From Actinomycetales bacterium (lineage in GTDB: Bacteria > Actinomycetota > Actinomycetes > Actinomycetales > JAHECE01), in NCBI GenBank assembly GCA_024641895.1, contig JAHECE010000043.1, positions 1 through 13,877 on the forward strand: 13,877 bases of DNA, given 5' to 3'. Positions 7,782 through 13,358 of this stretch are shown one piece after another. Under the pieces are notes generated by a model that was given only the letters and a program-made list of their open reading frames with translations, searched no databases and had not been told where the DNA came from. A program made the position numbers and the translations under genes. Each line of letters begins with the position of its first letter. Position 1 is the first letter of the stretch.

Positions 7782-7915
7782 GACGGCGGCTCGGCGGGTG
7801 CCTCGCTGGGCGTCGCGGGCGGCGGCGGCGTCCGGGAGGTCGGCGAGCGCGTCCGCGAGGCCCTCGTCCGTGAGCCGGAGCACGGTCCGCACGAAGAAGG
7901 GACGATGCTTGCGGT

Positions 7916-7927
7916 ATGACTCGTCAT
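7916..7927. promoter_or_regulatory. Short perfect palindrome upstream of the MBL-fold gene
   Basis: ATGAC-TC-GTCAT is a 12-bp inverted repeat with 5-bp arms. It overlaps a TATGAC hexamer (7915-7920) that could act as a -10 element for the downstream gene. It could be a small operator. The arms are short enough to arise by chance. Confidence 0.3.
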
Positions 7928-8007
7928 GAGAGGTTCAGCCGGACCTCGGCTGCGACCGTGTCTGCTTGCCCGACGGGTTCGTGGTGACGCGCGGCTCGGA
8001 GGAGGCC

Positions 8008-8784
8008 ATGGCAGGCGCTCGAACCAGCGAGGTCGCACCGGGCGTGCACATGGTGGCCGTCGGTCGAGGGATCGCAGCCTCGAACGTGTACTTCCTGCGC
8101 TCCGAGACCTCGTGGGCCCTCGTTGATACCGGCTGGCGGCGCGGTGCCCCTGTGATCACCGCGGCCGCAGCGGCGCTCTTCGGCGCAGGCTCGAAGCCGT
8201 CCGGAATCTTCGTCACGCACCTGCACCCGGACCACTCGGGTTCGGCCGGCGAGCTGGCGCGCAGGTGGGGTGTGCCGGTGCTCGTGCACCCCGACGAGCT
8301 GCCGCTGGCCGCGGGCGGGTACGTCCCGCGGTACGCGAGCCCCCTCGACCGGTGGATCGTCCGGCCGGTGATGCGAGCGATGCCCCGCAGGCGCCGCGAA
8401 CGGATCCTCGCGGAGGGGAGCCTCGTCGACGTGGCGCGTGCCTTCGACCCAGGGGCCGGCCTTCCTGGGCTTCCGGGGTGGGAGGCGATCGCGACGCCGG
8501 GTCACACACCTGGCCACGTCGCATTCTTCCGCCGCAGCGACGGCGTACTGATCAGCGGCGATGCCGTCCTGACCATCGACCTCAACTCGCTGCGCGGTCT
8601 CGCGTGCGGCAGGCAGAAGGCATCCGGCCCGCCGCGCATCTCGACGTGGAGGTGGCCGACAGAGGTCGCCTCGATCGCCGACCTCGCCGCTCTCGAGCCG
8701 AGGATCCTGGCGCCCGGGCACGGACGTCCGATCGTCGCCGGGGCGGCCGCTGCGCTGCGAGCGCTGGCGGACGCCGTGGCCTGA
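8008..8784 (+). CDS. MBL-fold metallo-hydrolase
   Basis: A 258-residue metallo-beta-lactamase-fold hydrolase, expected to bind two metal ions (commonly Zn) and hydrolyse an ester, thioester, lactone or similar bond in the cytoplasm. Metal ligands are all visible: H71-x-H73-x-D75-H76 in THLHPDHSG, H166 in TPGHTPGHV, D185 in ISGDAVL, and H238 in the terminal PGHGRPI. The residues between the H76 and H166 motifs include an Arg-rich insert (RPVMRAMPRRRRER near 120-135). The frame is open upstream to a TTG at 7966, but ATG 8008 is preferred because GGAGGAGG (7998-8005) lies just before it and the fold begins at about residue 8. It stands alone, preceded by a small palindrome and followed by a strong hairpin. 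The substrate cannot be read from sequence; no lactonase-specific or glyoxalase II feature is certain. Confidence 0.9.
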   Translation: MAGARTSEVAPGVHMVAVGRGIAASNVYFLRSETSWALVDTGWRRGAPVITAAAAALFGAGSKPSGIFVTHLHPDHSGSAGELARRWGVPVLVHPDELPLAAGGYVPRYASPLDRWIVRPVMRAMPRRRRERILAEGSLVDVARAFDPGAGLPGLPGWEAIATPGHTPGHVAFFRRSDGVLISGDAVLTIDLNSLRGLACGRQKASGPPRISTWRWPTEVASIADLAALEPRILAPGHGRPIVAGAAAALRALADAVA

Positions 8785-8810
8785 GGTCATGGCCGGTCGG
8801 CTCGGCACGA

Positions 8811-8855
8811 CCACCGGCAGGACCGACGAGTTCATCGGGTGTGTCCTACCGGTGG
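8811..8855 (+). terminator. Terminator-like hairpin after the MBL-fold gene
   Basis: CCACCGGCAGGAC (8811-8823) pairs with GTCCTACCGGTGG (8843-8855) at 12 of 13 positions; the single mismatch is C8818 opposite A8848. The loop is 19 nt. It begins 27 nt after the stop codon. There is no U-run, which is common for actinobacterial terminators. It could instead stabilise the mRNA 3' end. Confidence 0.5.
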
Positions 8856-8880
8856 CGCGGACCCGGCCCGCCGCAACGAA

Positions 8881-8910
8881 ATCAGGGTTGGTCCAGGGTC
8901 GGTCCCTGAT
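8881..8910. repeat. Direct 10-mers inside a 7-bp inverted repeat, upstream of pspC
   Basis: GGGTTGGTCC (8885-8894) and GGGTCGGTCC (8896-8905) match at 9 of 10 bases with an 11-bp period, about one helical turn. The block is bounded by ATCAGGG (8881-8887) and its exact reverse complement CCCTGAT (8904-8910). It lies about 90-115 nt before the pspC start and could be a binding site for a transcription factor. The function is inferred from layout only. Confidence 0.4.
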
Positions 8911-8952
8911 GCGCGTTCGGGGTCGCAGTCGGCACGCTGGGGAGTACCCCCG

Positions 8953-8969
8953 GACCTCTCAAGGAGGTC
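8953..8969 (+). promoter_or_regulatory. Hairpin carrying a perfect Shine-Dalgarno in the pspC leader
   Basis: GACCTC (8953-8958), loop TCAAG, and GAGGTC (8964-8969) form a 6-bp stem. The loop and 3' arm contain AAGGAGGT (8961-8968), complementary to the full anti-Shine-Dalgarno sequence of 16S rRNA. Yet this is 28 nt before the pspC ATG, too far for normal use, and no ATG, GTG or TTG follows at the right distance. A CTG at 8974 would open an 8-codon frame whose TGA overlaps the pspC ATG. Confidence 0.4.
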
Positions 8970-8996
8970 GGAACTGACGCGAAGGACTGAAAGATC

Positions 8997-9239
8997 ATGA
9001 CCGACATCCACGCCGACCTGCGTCGGCAGGGGCTCGTGCGACCCCGGGACGAGCGTGTCATCGCCGGCGTGTGCGCCGGCCTCGGGCGTCGCTTCGGGCT
9101 GGACCCGTCGCCCGCTCGTCTGCTGTTCGTGCTGGTCCTCATGGTCGTTCCCGGTAGCCAGCTCCTGGTCTACCCGATCCTGTGGATCCTGATGCCCAAC
9201 GAGGAGTACGCGGTCGTCCCGCCGGGCGGCGCGGGCTGA
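8997..9239 (+). CDS. PspC-domain small membrane protein
   Basis: An 80-residue protein almost wholly made of a PspC domain. The family pattern is plain: RRQGLVRPRDERVIAGVCAGLG at about 9-30 (the R...DR.IAGVC.GLA core), then FGLDPSPARLLFVL and a hydrophobic segment LLVYPILWILMPNEE near 56-70, ending in a short acidic and Pro/Gly tail. PspC proteins sit at the cytoplasmic membrane. In enterobacteria PspC senses envelope stress with PspA/B, while stand-alone actinobacterial copies have less defined roles, often tied to envelope stress two-component systems. No pspA or kinase is nearby. The ATG at 8997 has GAAGGA at 8981-8986, a rather long 10-nt spacing; the leader has unusual structure (8881-8969). 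It is convergent with tetR. Confidence 0.88.
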   Translation: MTDIHADLRRQGLVRPRDERVIAGVCAGLGRRFGLDPSPARLLFVLVLMVVPGSQLLVYPILWILMPNEEYAVVPPGGAG

Positions 9240-9376
9240 GGGAGCCGGCAGGCCGGCGACCGGTCGGCGTCCGGTAGCGGATGCGGTGTGCCGGCCTCGC
9301 CGGAGCCGGGGCACGCCGCCGTGCTGCGGTTCGTCCGGCGTCGCGCAGGGAGACGTCTCGCCTCGGGCGGGCCTCG

Positions 9377-9408
9377 TCGTGCACGCCGGGCTGGGCCCGG
9401 CTGCACGA
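9377..9408. terminator. Strong hairpin between convergent pspC and tetR, likely bidirectional terminator
   Basis: The left arm TCGTGCA + bulged C + GCCGGGC (9377-9391) pairs with GCCCGGC + TGCACGA (9395-9408), giving 14 base pairs, a 3-nt TGG loop and one bulge. It is the strongest hairpin I found in the window. It lies between the stops of pspC (9239) and tetR (9456), where a terminator would serve both strands. No U-tract follows. The rest of the 216-nt spacer holds a GCCGGC-AG-GCCGGC repeat near 9245 and no convincing gene. Confidence 0.6.
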
Positions 9409-9455
9409 TTCGCGGACGACGGACGTGCCTCGGAGCCGGTTCTCGGGCGGTGCGC

Positions 9456-10148
9456 TCAGTGCGACGCGGGGGTGCTGGGTCGGGTAGGGGAGCTGCTGGT
9501 CCATGCTGTCGGGTCGAGAAGTGTTCGGGTCCACAGGTCGGCGAGGTGGGCGCCGAACTGCTCGGGAGTCCAGCCCCGCTGAGTCAGCAGGAGGAAGTAC
9601 TCGGCACTGTTCGTGGACCACACGATGTCGGCGACCTGCTGATCGCTGAGGCCGCTACGGGTGTGGCCGGTGCCGCGCAGATCCTGCGCGAAGCGCAGCA
9701 TGTTCCCGGCGCGCCGCTCGACCAGGTCCGTCCAGGCTTGCGCGCACTCGGGGTCGGTCTTGCCGGCCTCGCGCAGCGCTTCTTGGAGGGGCGCGACGAC
9801 GGGCAAGAGCTCGGCCAGGGCGCGGGCGTAGATGCCGATCTTCTCGGTGCCGCCGGCGGCGGCGTGGATTCGCTGGACGTAGCCCCGTTCCGCGGCGGGG
9901 ATCGGCTGGTCGGCGTCGCCGAGGACCATGTCGATCGCCGCCCGCACGAGGGCCGGCTTGCGGCCGACGCTGGCGTAGACGGTGTCGACGGCGACGCCGG
10001 CCCGGTCGGCGATGCGCGAGACCGTGCAGCCGTAGCCCTCAGTGGTGAACAGGTCGCGAGCGGCCGCCAGGATCGCGCCGCGGGTCGCGGCGGCCTGAGC
10101 CGTGCGCACCGCGGAGCGATACGCCCGGGTGTTGACTTCGCGCGCCAT
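9456..10148 (-). CDS. TetR-family transcriptional regulator
   Basis: A 230-residue TetR-type repressor candidate. The N-terminal DNA-binding domain is clear: TRGAILAAARDLFTTEGYGCTVSRIADRAGVAVDTVYASVGRKPALV (about residues 22-68), with the helix-turn-helix at about 41-60. The remaining helical part (about 75-210) is the ligand-binding and dimerisation domain, and the C-terminus is a Ser/Pro/Thr-rich tail. Start choice: an ATG at 10160 is also in frame, but ATG 10148 is preferred because TATGAT lies exactly 7 nt upstream on the minus strand, a leaderless arrangement, and the protein then opens with the usual short basic arm. It is divergent from the SnoaL-like gene, with a 25-bp interrupted palindrome between them, so it probably represses itself and the neighbouring redox genes. 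The ligand is unknown but likely related to the enzymes' substrate (inference). Confidence 0.92.
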   Translation of the reverse strand: MAREVNTRAYRSAVRTAQAAATRGAILAAARDLFTTEGYGCTVSRIADRAGVAVDTVYASVGRKPALVRAAIDMVLGDADQPIPAAERGYVQRIHAAAGGTEKIGIYARALAELLPVVAPLQEALREAGKTDPECAQAWTDLVERRAGNMLRFAQDLRGTGHTRSGLSDQQVADIVWSTNSAEYFLLLTQRGWTPEQFGAHLADLWTRTLLDPTAWTSSSPTRPSTPASH

Positions 10149-10160
10149 GAGGCACATCAT
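10132..10160 (+). promoter_or_regulatory. Possible promoter for the SnoaL-FMO operon
   Basis: TTGACT (10132-10137) and CATCAT (10155-10160) are separated by 17 bp, resembling -35 and -10 boxes with a start near 10167. The -10 match is only moderate (4 of 6). The element lies over the 5' end of tetR and would fire into the palindrome at 10164-10188. Confidence 0.4.
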
Positions 10161-10161
10161 A
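10156..10161 (-). promoter_or_regulatory. -10 box for leaderless transcription of tetR
   Basis: Read on the minus strand this is TATGAT, 5 of 6 to the TATAAT consensus, followed by 7 nt and then the ATG at 10148. The transcription start would be the first base of that codon. No matching -35 is evident; its position falls inside the palindrome. Confidence 0.5.
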
Positions 10162-10163
10162 CA

Positions 10164-10188
10164 TTCATCCGAACCGCCTTCGGGTGAA
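10164..10188. promoter_or_regulatory. Candidate TetR operator: interrupted palindrome
   Basis: The arms TTCATCCGAA (10164-10173) and TTCGGGTGAA (10179-10188) are reverse complements at 9 of 10 positions, with a 5-nt centre CCGCC. Size and symmetry suit a dimeric TetR-family repressor. Relative to a tetR start at 10148 it covers about -16 to -40. For the opposite gene it lies just before the ribosome-binding site (GGGGAGAGG, 10191-10199). Binding would therefore block both directions. In RNA the same arms could form a hairpin next to that site. Confidence 0.62.
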
Positions 10189-10201
10189 GTGGGGAGAGGC
10201 C

Positions 10202-10681
10202 ATGTCGCACGCGATCGAGATCATCTCCACCACCGGCTCCACCGGCTCCACCGGCTCGGCCGCCCTGGGGGTGATCAGCCGGATCCTCGAGGAGGGGTTC
10301 GCCGCGGGCGACACCGCAGTCGTGGACGAGTTGTGCTCACCGGATCTGGTCGAGCACCAGTTCGGCCTGGCGGGCACGGGTGCCGAGGCCATCGAGGGCG
10401 TGAAGGAGGCGATCCAGTGGCTGCACAGGGCCGTCCCTGACCTCACCTTCACGATCGAGGACTGGGTCGAGGCCGGTGACACGATCTGGGTGCGGGCCCG
10501 AGCCCGGGGGACCGCGTCCGGCCCGGTCCTGGGGCCACCCAGCGGCCGGCCCGTCGACATCACCGTCATCGACGTGGCCCGCATCACGGATGGCCGCATC
10601 GTCGAGCACTGGGGGGTTCCCGACCGGTTCGCGCTGCTCGCCCAGACCGGCGCCCTTGCTCGACTTCGCCAGACGAGCTGA
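10202..10681 (+). CDS. SnoaL-like polyketide cyclase / ester cyclase family protein
   Basis: A 159-residue protein of the NTF2-like (cone-shaped alpha+beta barrel) superfamily, SnoaL/ester-cyclase branch. Pattern: LGVISRILEEGFAAGDTAVVDELCSPDLVEHQF (about 23-55), then GVKEAIQWLHRAVPDLTFTIEDWVEAGDTIWVRARARGT (about 69-107), and VIDVARITDGRIVEHWGVPDRFALLAQTG (about 122-150); the closing 'D..R...GRI.EHW...D...L..Q.G' is typical. Members cyclise polyketides or bind and isomerise small hydrophobic molecules; many have no known substrate. ATG 10202 is preferred to the in-frame GTG 10184 because GGGGAGAGG precedes it and the GTG lies in the palindrome. Residues 10-19 carry a Gly-Ser-Thr repeat from three 9-bp units. 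It is followed after 72 nt by a flavin monooxygenase, probably in the same transcript. Confidence 0.85.
   Translation: MSHAIEIISTTGSTGSTGSAALGVISRILEEGFAAGDTAVVDELCSPDLVEHQFGLAGTGAEAIEGVKEAIQWLHRAVPDLTFTIEDWVEAGDTIWVRARARGTASGPVLGPPSGRPVDITVIDVARITDGRIVEHWGVPDRFALLAQTGALARLRQTS
10232..10258 (+). repeat. Three tandem 9-bp units in the SnoaL-like gene
   Basis: ACCGGCTCC occurs at 10232 and 10241, and as ACCGGCTCG at 10250. The units encode Thr-Gly-Ser three times in a flexible N-terminal stretch. Each unit keeps the reading frame, so copy number could vary without breaking the gene. Confidence 0.8.
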
Positions 10682-10753
10682 CGTCGCCAGCTCCGGCGCA
10701 CCCCCCGCCCCGGCGCCCACCCCGCCCGGGCACGATCTCGACGAGGACATGAC

Positions 10754-11827
10754 ATGACTGCTGAACGCGTGCACACCGTGGTGATCGGTGGTGGCCAGGC
10801 CGGCCTGGCGATCGGGTACCACCTGTCCCGACTCGGGCGGCCGTTCGTGGTCCTCGAGGCGCACGAGCGGGTCGGTGACTCGTGGCGCGAGCGCTGGGAC
10901 TCGCTGCGCCTGTTCACCCCGGCGCGCTACGACGCCCTGCCCGGACGCAGGTACCCGGGGTCGCAATGGGCCTTCCCGTCCCGGGAGGAGTTCGCCGACT
11001 ACCTCGAGTCCTACGCCCGTGAGCTGGGGCTGCCCGTGCGCACCGGCGCCAAGGTCCAGCGACTCGCCCGCGAGGACGGCGCCTTCGTCGTCGAGGCCGG
11101 AGCCGATCGCTTCATCGCCGACAACGTCGTCGTAGCCTCGGGGTTCGACCAGGTTCCTCGGATCCCGTCCTTCGCGGCGGACCTCGACCCGACCATCACC
11201 CAGCTGCACTCTGCCGCTTACCGCAATCCCACCCAGCTGCCTGCGGGTGACGTCCTCGTCGTCGGCGCCGGCAACTCCGGTGCCGACATCGCGTTGGAGG
11301 TGTCACGGACGCATCGCACGTTCTTGTCCGGTCGGCATCCCGGTCAGGTTCCCTGGCGGATCGAGACGGTGGCGGCGCGGCCGCTCGACCTCGTCGTCTT
11401 CTTCGCGTTCTCTCACGTCCTGACCCTCAAGACCCCCGTCGGCCGCCGGCTCCGGCCCAAGGCACTTGCCCACAGCGGCCCCCTCATCCGCGTCAAGGCT
11501 GCCGATCTCGAAGCCGCCGGCGTCCAGCGCGTGCCGCGAACGACGCGGGTCGAGGCCGGCAAGCCCGTCCTGGAGGACGGCCGGCCTCTTGAGGTCGCCT
11601 CCGTCGTCTGGTGCACCGGCTACCGCCCGGACTACGCGTGGATCGACCTGCCCGTCCTCGACGACGACGGCCACCCGCTCCACGACCGCGGCATCTCCAC
11701 GACCCAGCCCGGCCTGTACTTCCTCGGTCTGGTCTTCCAGTACGCGCTGTCCTCCTCGATGATCCACGGCGTCGGCCGGGACGCGAGGCACACCGCCGAA
11801 CACATCGCCCATCGGACGGCCGGCTGA
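10754..11827 (+). CDS. Flavin-containing monooxygenase / NAD(P)H-dependent FAD oxidoreductase
   Basis: A 357-residue FMO-like enzyme with two dinucleotide folds. The FAD-binding Rossmann motif VVIGGGQAGLA is at about 9-19, followed by YHLSRLGRPFVVLEAHERVGDSWRERWDSLRLFTPARYDALPG, typical of short single-chain bacterial FMOs. The NAD(P)H-binding motif VVGAGNSGADIALEVS is at about 169-184. A C-terminal ATG-type segment SVVWCTGYRPDYAWI is near 285-300, and GLYFLGLVFQYALSSSMIHGVGRDA follows. The reaction is probably NADPH- and O2-dependent hydroxylation or oxidation of a small molecule; the class also includes Baeyer-Villiger enzymes, but I do not see a clean FxGxxxHxxxW signature. The start has GAGGA (10743-10747) 6 nt upstream; an out-of-frame ATG at 10749 stops at once. 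It sits 72 nt after the SnoaL-like gene, presumably under the same TetR control. Confidence 0.88.
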   Translation: MTAERVHTVVIGGGQAGLAIGYHLSRLGRPFVVLEAHERVGDSWRERWDSLRLFTPARYDALPGRRYPGSQWAFPSREEFADYLESYARELGLPVRTGAKVQRLAREDGAFVVEAGADRFIADNVVVASGFDQVPRIPSFAADLDPTITQLHSAAYRNPTQLPAGDVLVVGAGNSGADIALEVSRTHRTFLSGRHPGQVPWRIETVAARPLDLVVFFAFSHVLTLKTPVGRRLRPKALAHSGPLIRVKAADLEAAGVQRVPRTTRVEAGKPVLEDGRPLEVASVVWCTGYRPDYAWIDLPVLDDDGHPLHDRGISTTQPGLYFLGLVFQYALSSSMIHGVGRDARHTAEHIAHRTAG

Positions 11828-11857
11828 CCACGCCAATCTCGATCGATCGTCCGCTCG

Positions 11858-11887
11858 TTGACTCGCCTGAGGCGGGAGTCATAGCGT
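11858..11887 (+). promoter_or_regulatory. Sigma70-like promoter of the BBE-type oxidase gene, with embedded inverted repeat
   Basis: TTGACT (11858-11863), an 18-bp spacer and TAGCGT (11882-11887) form the best -35/-10 pair in the window, with a start near 11894. TGACTC (11859-11864) and GAGTCA (11876-11881) are exact reverse complements inside it, overlapping the -35 box and reaching the -10 box, so they may be an operator. The same inverted repeat could contribute to termination of the preceding gene. Confidence 0.55.
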
Positions 11888-11920
11888 GGCGGTACGGCCG
11901 GAGAGCCTCGAGGAGCTGCG

Positions 11921-13318
11921 ATGACGCGGGAACCTTTGTCCGACGTTGAGCTGGGCGACCTGCGTGAGTCGGTCTCGGGTCGGCTGGTGGTCCCGGAGGA
12001 TGCAGGCTTTGATCAGGCCCGGGCCGTGTGGAACGGGATGATCGACCGGAGGCCGGCCGTGATCGTGCGTGCTGCGCGGGCGGACGACATCGGACGAACG
12101 ATTGCGTTCGCCCGCGAACACGGGTGTGAGCTGGCGGTTCGTGGCGGTGGCCACAACGTCGCGGGAAACGGCGTCGTCGACGGCGGCGTGGTGCTTGACC
12201 TGGGTGATCTCCACCGCGTCACTGTCGACCCGGAGGCAGGGACCGTGCGGGTGGAGGGTGGGGCCACGCTCGCGCACATCGACGCCGCCACCGAAGCGCA
12301 CGGGCTGGTCGTGCCGCTCGGGGTCGTCTCGGCCACGGGCATCGGCGGGCTCACCCTCGGTGGCGGGGTGGGCTGGCTGACCAGGAGGTACGGGCTTTCC
12401 GCCGACAACCTGGTCTCGGTCGAGGTCGTGACCGCGAACGGGCAGGCCGTGAGAGCGAGCCAGGCTGAGAACCCCGAGCTGTTCTGGGCGTTGAAAGGGG
12501 GCGGCGGCAACTTCGGGGTCGTGTCGGCGTTCACCTTCCGTGCCTACCCCCTGGGGCCGCAGGTCCTGGCTGGCAGCTTCGTCTATCGCCGCGACGGCTG
12601 GCGCCGGGCGTGGGCGGCCCTGAGCGAGTGGACTCGGGGCCTCCCCGATGCGATGACGACCATCACCACCACACTGACCCCGCCCTCAATCATGGAGATG
12701 GGCGACGACCCGCTGCTGATCGTCGGGTTCGCGTGGGCTTCGCCCGACCACAGCGAGGGGGAGGTTCACATCGACCGGCTCCGAGCACTCGCCGCGCCGG
12801 ACATGGAGGAGGTCGGCCTGGTCAGGTGGGCCGAATGGCAGTCCGCATTCGACCCGGCCTTCCCGCAGGGTGTTCGGGCCTACTGGCGCAACACCTCCTT
12901 CGCCGGCCTCGACGAGGAGGTCATCGACCTCCTCGTCCGCCGCGGGCAGGAGCAGACCTGGGTGGGAACCGCCTTCGACGTCCATCACCTGGGGGGCGCC
13001 TTCGGACGGGTCCCGGTTGATGCCACACCGTTCCCCGACCGGACCTCGGAGTACTGGATCAACATCTACGGGTTCTGGACGGACCCGGCCGACGACGACG
13101 CCCGGGTCGCCTTCGTCAGGGCCTTCTCGGCAGACATGGACCCCTTCGCCACGGGCGGCCAGTACCTCAACTTCCAGGGTGCCGAGAGGACAGGGCACAG
13201 GGCACTCGACCCGGCTCGGGTGTTCGGCCCGGCCAAGCTCGAGCGCCTCGTCGCGGTGAAGCGGCAGTTCGACCCCGACAACGTCTTCCACGTCAACCAC
13301 AACATCCCGCCGACCTAG
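11921..13318 (+). CDS. FAD-binding oxidase, berberine bridge enzyme (BBE)-like
   Basis: A 465-residue FAD-dependent oxidoreductase of the VAO/BBE superfamily. The N-terminal FAD_binding_4 domain (about 45-215) holds RGGGHNVAGNGVVDGGVVLDLG; H78 matches the histidine that binds FAD covalently. LGVVSATGIGGLTLGGGVGWLTRRYGLSADN (about 133-163) follows, but where bicovalent members have Cys this protein has V136, so single attachment to His is expected. GGGGNFGVVSAFTFR is near 193-207. The C-terminal BBE domain ends in FDPDNVFHVNHNIPPT, the family's usual closing segment. Members oxidise sugars, alcohols, alkaloids or polyketide intermediates with O2. There is no signal peptide, so it is cytoplasmic. 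AGGAG (11911-11915) lies 5 nt before the ATG, and the gene has its own promoter. It follows the SnoaL-like and FMO genes, suggesting a shared pathway. Its stop converges on a minus-strand gene 40 nt away. Confidence 0.93.
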   Translation: MTREPLSDVELGDLRESVSGRLVVPEDAGFDQARAVWNGMIDRRPAVIVRAARADDIGRTIAFAREHGCELAVRGGGHNVAGNGVVDGGVVLDLGDLHRVTVDPEAGTVRVEGGATLAHIDAATEAHGLVVPLGVVSATGIGGLTLGGGVGWLTRRYGLSADNLVSVEVVTANGQAVRASQAENPELFWALKGGGGNFGVVSAFTFRAYPLGPQVLAGSFVYRRDGWRRAWAALSEWTRGLPDAMTTITTTLTPPSIMEMGDDPLLIVGFAWASPDHSEGEVHIDRLRALAAPDMEEVGLVRWAEWQSAFDPAFPQGVRAYWRNTSFAGLDEEVIDLLVRRGQEQTWVGTAFDVHHLGGAFGRVPVDATPFPDRTSEYWINIYGFWTDPADDDARVAFVRAFSADMDPFATGGQYLNFQGAERTGHRALDPARVFGPAKLERLVAVKRQFDPDNVFHVNHNIPPT

Positions 13319-13358
13319 CAGGGTGCGAGCGGTCCGCGGCGCGATTACGGGGCGGGAG

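Noticed and set aside
7966..8007. Upstream TTG start for the MBL-fold protein
   Set aside because: It adds 14 residues outside the fold and lacks a ribosome site; ATG 8008 follows GGAGGAGG.
8789..8977. Small plus-strand frame (62 codons) between the MBL and pspC genes
   Set aside because: It runs through the terminator-like hairpin and the repeat block, has no ribosome site, and shows no coding-like third-position bias.
9240..9376. Possible coding stretch between pspC and the hairpin
   Set aside because: All frames give Arg/Pro/Gly-rich translations without motifs; nothing supports a gene.
10149..10160. Upstream ATG (10160) as tetR start
   Set aside because: It lies within the TATGAT -10 box; if transcription begins at 10148 this codon is not in the mRNA.
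9288..10187. Plus-strand open frame of about 300 codons opposite tetR
   Set aside because: The minus strand encodes an intact TetR regulator; the plus product is Gly/Arg-rich with no recognisable fold.
13319..13358. Terminator between the convergent BBE and DUF4352-like genes
   Set aside because: Only very short complementary segments (GCG/CGC) are present in the 40-nt spacer; no stable hairpin is visible.
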